The notes beneath the pieces are model-generated. The model worked only from the letters and a program-made list of their open reading frames with translations, was not told where the DNA came from and ran no database searches. The position numbers were made by a program, and so were the translations under genes. This document shows positions 28,936 to 39,870 of a stretch of 64,000 nucleotides of DNA, in pieces. The number at the start of each line of letters is the position of its first letter. Position 1 is the first letter of the stretch. The DNA lies in NCBI GenBank assembly GCA_043228905.1, contig JBHGNT010000020.1:7006001-7070000 (forward strand). Reading direction: 5' to 3'. Origin of the DNA: Azolla caroliniana. Lineage: Eukaryota; Polypodiophyta.

Positions 28936-30315
28936 ACCAGTGATAGCCGGAATTGTTGAGCCGGCGAGCAACCAAATTGAAGAGTTAAGAGAATATTTGG
29001 CAGTTCAAATGGCTGTCATAGACAAGGAAAAAAGGCTAAGGAGAACGGCGGAAGAAGAGTTGAATCGGCTAAAAAGGGGCATTGAGTGGCTTAATGATGG
29101 ATTCCATCGGGTGAAGACAGAAAACGATCGACTCAATGAGGAATGCCGGCAGCTAAAAGGAGGCCAACATTCATATCACTATAGAAAATCCGAACCTGTC
29201 CGAGGAAAATGAGGAATTATGGCAACAAAGGGAGCAAATAAAGAGACTCGCCGAAGAAGAAATTGAACAGCTCTGGGGTTTACGGCAACAAAAGGAAAGA
29301 GACGATCGGGTAAGGGCACAATAGGCAAGGAGACTAAACGAAAAGCAGGTTGGCTTTGATAAGCTACATAAGAAGAATACAGAGTTGCGAGCAGATTACA
29401 ATCAGCAGAGAAAGAAGCTGAAGGAGGCAAGGGCCAAACTAAAGGAGCGAGATGAAGCCTTTCAATATCAAACAACGTTGCTCGAAATGGAAATAACAAA
29501 ACTTCAAAGCGAAGGCAGAGAGGAGAGAGAATGATTTATCACGGAGAAACACATCATGGTCAAAGCCAACAAGAGGACTCTAGAAAGGATTGTGAAAATT
29601 TATCAGTCGCAAATCTAGAATTATGAAATAGAAGTGCAGGTGTCAACCACAATTAAGCGGCTCAAGTAGGAAAAGCAAGAAACCTTAACAAAAGTCGAAA
29701 GGGGCCCAACAAGGATAAAGATTCTACTGGAAAAACATATAGGGAGGCTAGACAGAAGGATCGAGGAGAGTTCAGAAGCAATTTGGAAGGCAATGTCGGC
29801 GTAAGCAGTGGAATTGCAGACATACAAGGCCAATTATGAAAATCAGCAGAAAACTAGCAAGCGCTTCTACAAAATGAACAAGCAAAATATAAATACAATA
29901 AGAGAAGAACTTGCGGACGACTTCTATGTGTTAGCCCAAGCCTCTTCTGACAAAATCCGAAAATTACTAGAAGAATTTGATGATGATCAGTTGCAATTCG
30001 CGCTGGAGTTAGAAGCCTATAAGAACGAACGAGTACAGTCGACCCAGGACGTAAGAACAGCCGAGCGGAGATAATCAGGACCAACTAGTAGGAGAAATGG
30101 CGGATCATGCAATGTCAAACATAAGAATCGAGGAACTGATGGAGCGAGTAGAGCAGCTGATCAAGAAGATAAATGAAGAGCAACCGAAACTAGGAGCTGA
30201 AGAGGAAAAAACCGGAGAAGTGCCAATCCAAACCGAAGGGGAAGGGGAGCCAACGGACGATAGGGAGAACAAGGAGCCGGAGCCAAGTAAAGTGGATATT
30301 TTGGAGGAAAGTTGA
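28936..30315 (+). pseudogene. GyA-3 extra ORF: long coiled-coil protein
   Basis: Almost entirely heptad-rich helix: QIEELREYLAVQMAVIDKEK, RTAEEELNRLKRGIEWLND, EENEELWQQREQIKRLAEE, EARAKLKERDEAF and FYKMNKQNINTIREELADDF, then KIRKLLEEFDDDQLQFALEL and an acidic C-terminus (EEKTGEVPIQTEGEGEP). About 460 codons with some six stops. The IREEL.DDF...DDDQL...E.Y..ER signature matches GyA-2 and GyA-1 though most flanking residues differ. (Segments quoted in part.) No transmembrane segment is seen. Confidence 0.7.
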
Positions 30316-30367
30316 AGACAATTTTATGGGTTTGTCGTGCAAGGCACTGTCCAACGGGTGTGCCATG

Positions 30368-30960
30368 TGTTACGCTTAGGAGCAGAAAGAAGACAAAGAG
30401 ATAAGCCAAAAGCCGGCTAAGTATGAAAACCGAGGCCCAATGCCGATTAGGACAGGTGGCTAGCAATGTGAAGCCGGAATTAAGTAGTAGCTAAATATTA
30501 TTATAAATATTGACATAGCCAAAATAATAATTGGATATGAAGCGATATGGACCCGAATAGCTATGACCATTAGAGTATGATCATGAGGGATGTGCCGATC
30601 GGATTCGGCATTATATCAGTGCATGCGTACCTATAAAAAAGGACAGGAATCTTGTATCATGTTGTCTGTATATAGAACGTTAATATATAGATAAGATTTT
30701 TGTTTACAATACCTTTTTTCTATTGATCTATCTCGGTTAATTCTTAAACAAGCTTTGAATTAATGTGATTATTAGCCGATCGGTGATGTAGCCGATTCAG
30801 ACTGTCTATGTTTCAATTGATTCGGTTGTAGCCAAAATCCCTGTGTCTCCAGAAAAATACTATTTGTTAGTTGTGGTCTATATGTTATTCCCATCCCTCC
30901 TACCACGATCTTTGGTGAAGGGTACTCAGTGATTGAGTATCTGACCTATTAATACTATTG
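30368..30960 (+). repeat. GyA-3 LTR
   Basis: Begins TGTTACGCTTAGGAGC after CCATG. Retained family features: AATATTATTATAAATATTG, a GGATATGAAGCGATATGGACC-like block, CCTATAAAAAAGGAC promoter (30630-30645), and TTTGGTGAAGGGTACTC near the end. Only weakly alignable with the other GyA LTRs; right boundary approximate. Confidence 0.6.
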
Positions 30961-31500
30961 TCATATGGCTCAAACGGCTATTGAGGGAATTGTGGGTGGA
31001 GTTTGCCGATCCAACGATGATCTACTACGACAACCTCAACAACATCCAGCTTGTAACAAACCCTGTGTTTCACGCTTAGACAAAGCACATAGAAGTGCAT
31101 TATCACTTTGTGGATGAGCGCATTCTCAATGGTGAAGTCAAACTGCAATATGTTCCAACCGATTGGTAGGTAGTTGACATCTTCACCAAACCTCTTGGAC
31201 TCAACAAGTTGCTGCAATTCTCCATCTTCACCAAACCTCTTGGATCGTGGGTTGTTGTATAGGACCGGCGTAGCTGAACAATTAGTCGACTACACGGATG
31301 CCGATTGGGCCAGAAATGCTAGCGACCAACGGTCGACATTGAGATATGTGTTCTCCTTGGGGAGTGTTGCGATCGCCTAGTGCAACAAGAAGCAGCCGAC
31401 AGTGGCACTATTGAGCACCGAGGCCAAGTATAGAGGAGCAGTTGTCGCCATGTGCAAAGCCATATGACTCAAGTGGCTATTAAGGGAGCTATGGGTGCAA
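30961..31500 (+). pseudogene. CoB-2 RNase H fragments, order scrambled
   Basis: A C-terminal RNase H piece comes first (IWLKRLLRELWVE analogue, TKHIEVHYHFVDERILNGEV, DIFTKPLG), followed by an N-terminal piece (YTDADWARNASDQRSTLRYV, PTVALLSTEAKYRGAV). The inversion of domain order without strand change implies two fragments joined by duplication and deletion. Several stops. Confidence 0.75.
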
Positions 31501-31719
31501 ACTACTGATCCAACCACATCCAATGGAGAAGAAGAATCGGAGATAGCTGATTCGGATAATGGAGATGATTCAGACGAATCGAATCAAGAGAACGTTGATC
31601 GACCAAGAGGGCAACCGAAGACGATGCCAAGGCAGGAGAGCCAACGGATCAGAGGGCGCCGAAGTCATAAGGGTGTGAAGAAGGCTAACAAGAGACTAAG
31701 GAGCAGACAAGCCGACTAG
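31495..31719 (+). pseudogene. CoB-2 charged C-terminal extension downstream of RNase H
   Basis: Reads NGEEESEIADSDNGDDSDES, then a basic part (RIRGRRSHKGVKKANKRLRS). CoB-1 has a comparable lysine/acid-rich extension after its RNase H (44493-44740, minus). Such an extension is unusual for copia, whose pol normally ends shortly after RNase H. Confidence 0.45.
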
Positions 31720-31844
31720 ACAGATCGAGGAGCACGAGATCGAACAAGTCGTGGAGCGCAAGCCAGAAGGCATACTTACAGGACGAGCCGGAGTGAGGGA
31801 CCAATTGGAATGAATGGCGACCTCAAGTTGAGTTTGAGGGCGAG

Positions 31845-32113
31845 TGTTGAGTGACAAGCTCAACATGCCAAATTGGCTAAAGAAGTCGACAACTAGATCG
31901 GCCAGGAGCCAATAGGTTGTTAGAGGTCTATATTCCTATTTTAGTAATAGGAATATTATAGGCAATTATTGTTAGAGGCTCATTGGAGATCATTCAAGTA
32001 CTTGATATTGCTTGTGTCAACCCTAATAGTAGGCTTGTATATAAAGTGCTATATGAGCACATTTGTCTGTACTAAGAACATTTTCAATAGAAGTTTTTTG
32101 TTGTTTGCTCATC

Positions 32114-32164
<51 letters not shown>

Positions 32165-32204
32165 TGTACTTACTCTTTGAGTATTCCTAATTGTTTTCTA
32201 TTGT
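31845..32204 (+). repeat. CoB-2 3' LTR
   Basis: Begins TGTTGAGTGACAAGCTC; contains CTTGTATATAAAGTGC (promoter-like, 32032-32047) and a CT tract (32120-32162). The right end is uncertain, near TTTTCTATTGTCCA. Confidence 0.65.
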
Positions 32205-32544
32205 CCAATTGAGTCGGTTGCGTCAGTTGTACGCAAGCTTCTGTGTATAAACTTTTACAAAATCTATGTTGAAGTATCATGTAAATCACTTTAGACATAA
32301 TATAAACCATTGTTAAAAAACAAATGGTCCACCAAAATAATAACAAAACTTTTGATATCCCAAACATTACCATAAGTAAATTCATGGCACTTGTCTACAA
32401 GCAAAGTTTAACTAAACAAAACAAAAAATTGAAAGTTTTAACTAGAGGAACATATATTTTAAAGACCATTATTGAATTGCTTAACTTCAAAAAATACAAT
32501 GTTTGGATAAATATGTGTCTTAACTTGAATAAAAGCAAACATTG
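32205..32544. other. AT-rich stretch of unknown origin
   Basis: About 340 bp between CoB-2 and GyA-2, containing an 83-codon AT-rich open frame (32324-32575) that runs into the GyA-2 LTR and matches nothing I know. It ends with the GyA-2 target site CATTG and continues at 56427 beyond that element; it is the pre-insertion host DNA. Confidence 0.5.
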
Positions 32545-32983
32545 TGTTGGCTGGCAAGACCAAAGGGCCGGTTAGAGTCCAAAATGTGAAAGGGGTATTT
32601 AATTAAGGATAGGGAGTTGTTATTAATAAATATTATGTTATTTTGAGAAGATAAATATTGTGTTATTATTTTATTTTGAGAAGATAAATATTATGTTATT
32701 ATGTTATTTTGAGAAGATAAATATTATGTTATTATGTTATTATTATTTTGAGAAGCTGGTGAACGAACCAGAATCTGTATGCCGATTCGGATCCGGATCT
32801 GATCGTCCTGTGCTTAATATCATTAATCTTACACGTGTGCTACAAATCATTAACAGTGCCGATTAGTGATAGATTAAGACCCATTTGATACCATGCTCCA
32901 TCCATATCTCACCGTACCACCCTTTGGTGAAGTGTTCCATAGGGACACCCTATGTTAGGGCTTGTCCAGCCTAAAGGATAACA
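32545..32983 (+). repeat. GyA-2 5' LTR
   Basis: 439 bp, TGTTGGCTGGCAAGACC...GGATAACA. A repeated ATTATGTTATTTTGAGAAGA unit expands it at 32640-32760. It lacks about 100 bp around the CCTATAAAAGGACC promoter that the 3' LTR keeps (near 56151). Confidence 0.93.
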
Positions 32984-32990
32984 CCGTTTT

Positions 32991-33006
32991 TGGCGACCAT
33001 GATTCC
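32991..33006 (+). promoter_or_regulatory. GyA-2 primer binding site
   Basis: TGGCGACCATGATTCC lies 7 nt inside the 5' LTR. TGGCGAC matches the start of the tRNA-Arg-type site used by several plant gypsy elements; the rest diverges. The ATG at 32999, probable gag start, lies within it. Confidence 0.55.
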
Positions 33007-34428
33007 TATAGTGAGCAAAGAACACTGCGGGATGATGTCTCGACTGACTAACGACCAAGTCACCGAACGAGGAAGAAGACTAGCCAGAAGACAGCAAAGG
33101 TGGGAAGCCTTCCAACAAGCGGCCGAGGAGATCCGATAGGATCGATCTTTTCCCAAAGTGCTACGGAGGGTCGCGGAAGAAGCAGTTCGGTTCCAAAAAC
33201 AACAACTTTCCGATGAGGGCAGTAGTCTGACGAGCCTGCAAGAGGCAGAATCGGGGTTGCGAACGCTTCCTGAAGGCAACGGAGACTCGAAGGCATTCTC
33301 GGCCTTAGAGTCGGAATCGGATAGTGAACAAAGCGTCCAGTCGAATTACAAAAGCAGCCACGATACTCCGGACGATCCAGAGGACGACAAATCGGACGGC
33401 TCATCAACACCAACCGCAGAGAAAGCGGAAAACCCCACATCGACACCACCCGCGGAGAAAGCGGAAAACCGCACACCAACACCACCTGAGGAGGAAGTGG
33501 AAAACCACGCACCAACACCACCCGCAACACAAGAACTAGACCACACATCTCCGATACAACCTCCCGAAGACTACACCATGTTGTACCTATATCCGAAGTA
33601 CCGTGATGACCTTGACGCGGAGGCGCACGTCTATGCATTCCTACAAACATGGGAAGCAAATCATGTGTCCCAAAGGCTGACCGAACCGGAAGCCGAACGG
33701 TCAAAATTTGCCAAATTCGGCATGACATTAGAGGGACCGGCAGCCCGATGGCACGCAAAGCACCTACCCGGAAGCTTTGCCACATTTGAGGCCTTGAAAA
33801 CAAAATTCATCCGGCTATTCCATAGGCAAGTGGAACAACACAAACTAGTCGGTGAGTTTTACACAACCCACCAAGAGGAGCAGCAGACAATGCCCCAATT
33901 TATCATCCTATTTCAAACACTACATAGCCAGTTAACAAGGGCACCTCCGGATGAGGAGGCGAAAGCGGTGTTCCTGGCCGCTCTACGAGAACCCCTCCGA
34001 ACGATGTGCGCGGTACTAGATTTCCAAGCCAGCACAATGGATCAAGTCATCGATCGGGTGCTGGAAATGGATAAACATAACTCCCTGATGACGATGGGAG
34101 CCCTGCAGATGGCCCTTCCAAATAAGGAGGATCTCAGGTTTCGCCAAGCGTTGCAATGCACAACGTGTCTAAACCTAGGCCATTCGACGATAGACTGCAC
34201 AATGAGGACATTGTGTATGATCAGCCACTCACGGGCACACAGAACGGACCAATGTGAGTACAACCTACTCAACCGACAAGCGGCACCGGTGCGGAACATT
34301 GAACCACAAAGCAATCACGAACCAGACGACGAACGGTTTTGGAGGGAGGACCGATACCAACCAGAACGTTGGGATCGGTACAATGATAGAAGACGCGACA
34401 ACTATGGGCGCGATTGTGACGACTGACG
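32999..34428 (+). pseudogene. GyA-2 gag (capsid)
   Basis: From the ATG at 32999 the frame has one stop (33137-33139) before a 422-codon stretch. The N-terminal helix (RLARRQQRWEAFQQAAEEIR) is followed by an acidic, P/T-rich linker with three copies of a PPAEKAENRTPT-like unit, then the capsid: DDLDAEAHVYAFLQTWEANH, LEGPAARWHAKHLPGSFATF, FIRLFHRQVEQHKLVGEFY, the retrotrans_gag fold. A CxxC..H..C-like knuckle (CTTCLNLGHSTIDC) lies near 34155-34200. It ends at TGA 34427-34429. Confidence 0.88.
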
Positions 34429-35340
34429 CAAGGAAGGCTACAACTGAGATCGGTATGAACGGGACTACGCCCCGGATTACGACTGGAGAAGGGATGCTTA
34501 TGACCAGGATCGGTATGATAGGAACCAAGATTATAACGATGATTGGTATGGTCGCGATTACTCTGCAAGCTACAACCAGAGGAGGGAGGACCAACGAGGA
34601 GACTACGAAGACCGGCACCGACAGGGTTACAAGAACAATAGACGCTTTATTAAGAAATGGAACTTTCGGAAAGAGGATCGTCGAGAGCCAGCAAAGGAGT
34701 ACCAACAAGAGCCGGATAGGAGCATAAGCAGCACCCAACCAGAACAAAGAAGAACAAAAGAACCTAACCGAGCGGTAACCGGATTTCAACCGGGTACCAG
34801 GCTGAAAGCATAATCTAGCAATACCCGAAAGGCGTATTGTTACTATTGCCGCCAGGAAGGCCATTACAGCAACCAATGTCCGGTTAAAAGTAACGAAAAA
34901 CGATCGACAATCAACATGGTAGTAGTAGAAGAAGCGGATATACAACAAGTCACCACCAGATCAAAAGGAAAGACAGCGGAGTGGGAAGCACAGGAGGCCA
35001 TACGAAAACAGACCACCGAATGGATTGAAAAGGCCAACAGACGCAATGTCACCGAAATGAAGGAGCACATGAATAACGAAAAGTAACGAAAGTAACAATC
35101 GACAATCAACATGGTAGTAGTAGAAGTAGCGGATATATAGCAAGTCACCACCAGATCAAAAGGAAAGACAGCGGAGTGGGAAGCACAGGAGGCCATACGA
35201 AAACAGACCATTGAATGGATTGAAAAGGCCAACAGACGCAATGTCACCGAAATGAAGGAGCACATGAATACAATGGAGGAACTCACCATAAAGGCACAAC
35301 CAGAGAAGCCCATGTGGCAAGCATTTCAGGAATGCCAAAT
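34429..35340 (+). pseudogene. GyA-2 gag C-terminus with second zinc knuckle
   Basis: Past the stop the frame is an R/D/Y-rich low-complexity stretch (DRYERDYAPDYDWRRDAYDQ-like), then a knuckle CYYCRQEGHYSNQC (34841-34882) and EWEAQEAIRKQTTEWIEKA. A 195-bp tandem duplication covers 34904-35273. The minus strand is open here only because of the D/R/Y codon bias. The end ITLPLG is where protease would follow; that domain is missing. Confidence 0.75.
34904..35273. repeat. 195-bp tandem duplication in GyA-2 gag
   Basis: TCGACAATCAACATGGTAGT at 34904 recurs at 35099. The copies differ at a few bases, one making a TAG in the second copy (GGATATATAGCAAG). The duplication is in frame (65 codons). Confidence 0.9.
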
Positions 35341-35390
35341 CACTTTACCACTGGGCCAGTGAGAAACGTATCTCCATGCATTGTGCAAAC

Positions 35391-36416
35391 GGAAGAGGCT
35401 GGTGAGAAATCCGATAAGGATGCAATCCGGGAACTATGGCAAGCACAAGAGGCCTTGGAACGGGAAATGGCGGTATCTCAACGAGTAAAGGCAACCCAAC
35501 TAGAAGAAGTAAATTTGGGCACCGGAGAGGTAGCGCGTCCGGTACACGTGGCCAAGGAGATGCCACCAGAAGACAAATCAGCAATGATAACATTATTAAA
35601 AGAATTTCGGGACGTATTCGCCTGGTCCTACAAAGATATGCGGGGACTTGACCCCCAACTCTATCAACACCAGATTCACCTCAGCAAGGGCGCTAAGCCG
35701 GTGGCACAACGACGCTATCGGATGAACCCAAACTACGCGGCAAGAGTAGAGGAAATTGACAAGCTACTTCGAGTCGGCTTTATCCGGCCAATGAAGAAAA
35801 CCACTTGGCTAAGTCCAATTGTCATAGTGCCGAAGAAGAACAGCAAGATCCATGTTTGCGTGGATTACCGGAAATTGAACGCGGCAACGGTTACCGACGC
35901 ATTTCCACTTCCGTTTACGAATGGGATTTTAGATGTAGTAGCCGGGCACGAGGTTTATAGCTTCCTCGATGGTTTCAGCGGATATAACCAAATAAGGATG
36001 CACCCGGACAATCAAGAAAAGACGGCGTTTGTGACAGAATGGGGAGTCTTTGTAGCAGTTGTAATGATGTTCGGACTCAAGACGGTGTCAGCAACCTTTT
36101 AGAGGATTATTATGGAAGTATTTGGAGAGTTCATACCGGCATTTATGCAGGTATATTCCTGGATGACTTCCCGGTATATAGCCGGAAAGGGGAACATCTC
36201 GACCATCTCAACTTATGCTTGGAAAAGTGCAGAGGATACCGGTTAAGCTTAAACCCGGCAAAATGCGTCTTCGGTGTAACCAACGGCACATTGTTGGGTC
36301 ATATTGTTAGCAAGGAAGGGATTGTCATGGACCCAGATAAGGTCAAGGCTATTTTGCAGGCACCGGCACCGACGACCGCCAAGGCGTTAAGCTGATTCTT
36401 AGGACAGATCTGGTGG
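35391..36416 (+). pseudogene. GyA-2 pol: reverse transcriptase
   Basis: Reads MAVSQRVKATQLEEVNLGTG, FRDVFAWSYKDMRGLDPQLY, SKIHVCVDYRKLNAATVTD, SFLDGFSGYNQIRMHPDN and VAVVMMFGLKT. TAG at 36100-36102 and a one-base shift near 36150 at the catalytic box (QV..FLDDFPVYSRKGEHLD in the other frame) break it. It continues LNPAKCVFGVTNGTLLGHIV to the CoA solo LTR at 36422. Compared with GyA-1, the protease region upstream has been deleted at about 35343. Confidence 0.92.
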
Positions 36417-36421
36417 CATAG

Positions 36422-37364
36422 TGACGGGAATTGGACGTTCCTTATGTGCAAGACTCGGCCACAACCGAGATTCTTTTCACACACAGAAAAAACAGGTAAT
36501 GAAACGCGACACAAAGAAGAGAAATGGTACACAGGAGGTTTACGTGGAAAACCCCAAACTAGGGGAAAAACCACGGCAGCCCACAGGCTGCAAACTGTCA
36601 CTATGTATGAATGTACAAAACAGTGAGTTCACGGAGGCAACGACCTCGGACTCACGCTCTTCGCCACAGGCGGCGGTTACAACAGAGGCAGCGACCTCTT
36701 TCTCTCTCTCTCTCTGTACACTATTACGTGCTCTCTCTTCTTCTTGCACCAACAAGAAAAATGACAACGACAGTTAGTTTGCCCTAAGTCATATTTATAC
36801 TAATATGACTTTTCGGCTATTTACAAATATAGCCACGATGGGCTCTCAAAAACATATTTACGAATATGTCTCTTCCTCTGGTTCGTACCGGGCCTGCACC
36901 ATCCGGTTCTCCGTAGCCGGGTACTCCTCATCCGGTTCATACCGGGCCTGCACCATCCGGCTCTCCGTAGCCGGGTACTCATCCGGTTCATACCGGGTCT
37001 GCACCATCCGGCTCTCCGTAGCCGGGTACTCCTCATCCGGTTCATACCGGGTCTGCATCATCCGGTTCTCCGTAGCCGGGTACTCCTCATCCGGTTCATA
37101 CCGGGCCTGCACCATCCGGCTCTCCGTAGCCGGGTACTCCTCATCCGGTTCATACCGGGTCTGCATCATCCGGTCCTCCGTAGCCGGGTACTCCTCATCC
37201 GGTTCATACCGGGCCTGCACCATCCGGCTCTCCGTAGCCGGGTACTCCTCATCCGGTTCATACCGGGTCTGCATCATCCGGCTCTCCGTAGCCGGGTACT
37301 CCTCATACCGTTTCGGAGGGACCTGTCTTCTCCCTTCCCATCCGGAGGGACCTGTCTCCCAACA
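36422..37364 (-). mobile_element. CoA-family solo LTR with expanded minisatellite, TSD CATAG
   Basis: 943 bp in minus orientation: plus strand TGACGGGAATTGG...CTCCCAACA, with CATAG at 36417-36421 and 37365-37369. It shares CGGCCACAACCGAG, ACGTGGAAAACCC and CCTAAGTCATATTTATAC with CoA-1 to CoA-3 LTRs. It holds eight copies of a 54-bp unit, making it about 300-400 bp longer than the other CoA LTRs. Removal restores the GyA-2 RT/RNase H frame. Confidence 0.93.
36875..37308. repeat. 54-bp minisatellite, eight units
   Basis: The anchor GTACTC occurs at 36921, 36975, 37026, 37080, 37134, 37188, 37242 and 37296; seven intervals are 54 or 51 bp. The unit contains CATCCGGTTCATACCGGG, TCTGCACCATCCGGCTCTC and CGTAGCCGGGTACTCCT. 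Multiples of three keep several frames open on both strands, producing spurious long ORFs. Confidence 0.95.
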
Positions 37365-37369
37365 CATAG

Positions 37370-37870
37370 CCGGATGCTCCGGTACTTGGCAAATCTCACC
37401 ACGCCACTACACGTAGCCGTACACCGGACACCGTTTAAATGGACAGATGAAGAGGACAAGGCTTACCAGGCACTCAAGGTAATGTTGTCACAAGCACCAG
37501 TGGTACAACCCCCGGACTGGTCAAAAGAGTTCCATGTCTTCGTGGACGCGTCGGATATCGCAATCGGCAACGTACTCATGCAACTTACCGAACCTAAGTG
37601 GTACCAGCCAATGTATTACACTAGCTGGAAGCTGTCAAAGGCAAAGCGAAATTATTCCACTACGGAAAGAGAAGCCCTAGGAATGATATATAGTGTCACC
37701 AAATACCGTCATTATTTGTTGGGAAGCAAGTTATCATTCCATGTGGACCATTCAACGCTTTTATACTTGGTCTCAAAGGCATAACTCATCGGCAAGCTGG
37801 CCCGGTGGACATTATTATTACAAGAATTTGAATTTGAGATCTATCACCGGCCGGGTATACAACATGCGGT
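37370..37870 (+). pseudogene. GyA-2 pol: RNase H
   Basis: MLRYLANLTTPLHVAVHRTP, EEDKAYQALKVMLSQAPVVQ, FHVFVDASDIAIGNVLMQL (Asp), STTEREALGMIYSVTKYRHY (Glu) and FHVDHSTLLYLVSKA (Asp). A TAA at 37782-37784 interrupts before ARWTLLLQEFEFEIYHRPG. Confidence 0.92.
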
Positions 37871-38510
37871 TGCCGATTACTTGAGCCGGTTAGAATACGG
37901 AGAGACCGGTGACGGTGTTCAAGATGACTTTCCGGATGCCAAATTGTTTAAAATTACAACGGAAACCATGGTAGAGGGGATGGTCGCGGATGAGGACAAA
38001 TGGCTAACGAACATGCACCAGTTCATAAGCACCGGACTACCCCCAAAGGAGATGAACCGGGATGAACGTAAACGGTTGGCGGTGCAAAGCCAACACTTTT
38101 GTCTAGCGTAGGATACACTATATCACAAAGGAGCGGATGGCATATGGCGGCAAGCGGTCCAAAGTGATGAAAAAGACACCATTTTATGGGAAGCGCATTG
38201 TGGGGTTGCCGGAGGACATTATGCCGGAGAAGCTACAACAAGGAAAATATGGCACAACGGCTTATGGTGGCCAACGACACTAAAGGACTCGATCCAATAT
38301 ACGAAGGAATGTGATCTATGTCAAAGAATGGGCCAGCCAACGGAACAAGCGTGCATGTTGCACCAGCCGGTACTACCTCTAGAGCCATTCCTGAAATGGG
38401 GGCTGGACTTCGTTGGACCATTCAAGCCACGGGCAATGCGAACCGGCAACAAGTACATAATTGTCGCCACAGATTACTATACAAAATGGGTGGAAGCCAA
38501 GGTACTACGT
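37871..38510 (+). pseudogene. GyA-2 pol: integrase N-terminal half
   Basis: VADYLSRLEYGETGDGVQDD, the linker, a stop (TAG 38108-38110), then the HHCC zinc region ([20 protein letters not shown] ... CDLCQRMG) and the core start ([20 protein letters not shown], first Asp; [18 protein letters not shown]). Interrupted at 38511 by SoT-3. Confidence 0.9.
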
Positions 38511-39157
38511 TGTCGTGACGATTTTCGGCTACGGTGTGAAACCAAGTGAGACGAATAAACCAAGGATGTGCAACATTGCACATACACTTAGCAAATAAGC
38601 CTCCTAAGGCCTAGTGGCACTTGAGTTCATACACAGAGGTGCAAGCAAGGTTTGAACCTTACACCTCTAAGATACAAGATGATTGCCTTACCATTAGGAC
38701 AACTATCATATAGTGTAGATTCTATGTATTTCCTTTTCATATACGAATTATAGATGAAGCAACCATAGAAAACCATGTGCACAAAACCATGGTTCTAAAC
38801 ACATGGTTTGTGCATGACATAAGCAAAACCATGTGCACAAAACCATGGTTTTAGCCCATGGTTTTGTGCATGTCACAAACATGGAAAGACCTATAAAAGC
38901 CTCTAGTTGGGCTTGTGTAAGGGGGGCTCAATATGTGATATCACCAACACCACTATCATCAATATAATTATATTCGTCTTTATCTTCTTCATATTTTTCT
39001 ACTTCTCAAGTGTACAATCCTTCTTCTTCTCAAGTGAACAAATTTCATCAAATCTTACATTGATCGTCATCTCTTCGATAATTCCGCGAACATCCTCCCC
39101 AGTCCAAGACCCCGGTGGTCGCTCGAGTAGCACACGCACGCGTGAATCTTCGCGACA
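38511..39157 (+). mobile_element. SoT-3: solo LTR, 4-bp TSD ACGT
   Basis: TGTCGTGACGATTTTCGGC...CTTCGCGACA, 647 bp, flanked by ACGT at 38507-38510 and 39158-39161. TATAAAAG box near 38892. Palindromic AACCATGGTT recurs three times (38784-38872). An antisense tRNA-like segment lies at about 38640-38712. Removal restores the integrase text. Confidence 0.88.
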
Positions 39158-39161
39158 ACGT

Positions 39162-39870
39162 GACAATATCGTGGCGTCGACAGCAAAGTTCCTATACGAG
39201 TACATCTAGTGCCGGTATGGATGTCTAATCGAATTAATCAGCGATCAAGGTGGACACTTCCTCGGCCAAGTGGTGGAAAGCCTAAGAACATTTTATGCGG
39301 TCGTCCACAAGCGAAGCACCCCTTATTACCCACAGGCCAATGGATTGGCCGAATCCACCAATAAAACTCTGTAGAACATTCTCCGGAAGATTGTCAATGA
39401 GAACCGAATCGATTGGGATACAAAGTTGCACAACGCGTATCCGGACGGCATACAAAACAAGTATCCGGACAACACCATTCCGGTCAACGTTTGGTCTCAA
39501 AGCGGTGATGCCAATAGAATTCCAGATTCCAAGCTTACAAATACAAGTCCGGGACCGACTAAGCGAGAAGGAGTTGGAAAAAATCCGGTTAGCAGCACTA
39601 TGCGAGCTGGAGGAGCACCGAATAGCGATCCTAATGCAGATGGAACTCGAGCAACGATGAAGGAAAGCATTCGTCGACCGCCACCGGAAGGGTAATGACA
39701 AGATGTTTGGAATCGGCAAGCTGGTACTAGTGTTCCAGACCCGGATGGGCAAGATGCCAGGGAAGCTACGATTTTGGTGGACCAGACCATATTGGATAAC
39801 ACGAGAGTTCCACAGCTCATATCAGCTGGGAACGCTAGCCGGCGAGGTGTTGGACAAGTGGGTAAATGGG
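39162..39870 (+). pseudogene. GyA-2 pol: integrase C-terminal half
   Basis: ISDQGGHFLGQVVESLRTFY (second Asp), PQANGLAESTNKTL (Glu) and a TAG near 39374. A frame change leads to TPFRSTFGLKAVMPIEFQIP, LEEHRIAILMQMELEQR and FGIGKLVLVFQTRMGKMPGK...FWWTRPYWI, the GPF/Y-like C-terminal module. No chromodomain follows. Pol ends near 39870. Confidence 0.87.

Larger units (their letters stand above)
28930..30960 (+). mobile_element. GyA-3: 3' remnant of a third GyA element (extra ORF plus LTR)
   Basis: Only the downstream coiled-coil ORF (to 30315) and a diverged LTR (from 30368) remain. The ORF-LTR junction has the family text GGCACTGTCCAACGGGTGTG before CCATG, as in GyA-1 and GyA-2. The left end joins a tRNA-Leu unit, the right end a copia scrap near 30960. 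Confidence 0.75.
30961..32204 (+). mobile_element. CoB-2: rearranged copia remnant with 3' LTR
   Basis: Contains RNase H pieces (30961-31500), a charged tail ORF (31495-31719), a PPT-like TTGAGTTTGAGGGCGAG (31828-31844) and a 3' LTR from 31845 (TGTTGAGTGACAAGCTCAAC, related to the CoB-1 LTR). The 5' part is absent. Confidence 0.7.

Noticed and set aside
34265-34948. A 227-codon minus-strand ORF with hydrophobic, membrane-like composition.
   Set aside because: It is antisense to the R/D/Y-rich part of GyA-2 gag; the hydrophobic residues are reverse complements of GAT/CGN/TAT codons.
36805-37416. A 203-codon plus-strand and a 169-codon minus-strand ORF with 18-residue repeats, resembling a repetitive secreted protein.
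   Set aside because: Both are products of the 54-bp minisatellite in a copia LTR; period divisible by three keeps frames open on both strands.
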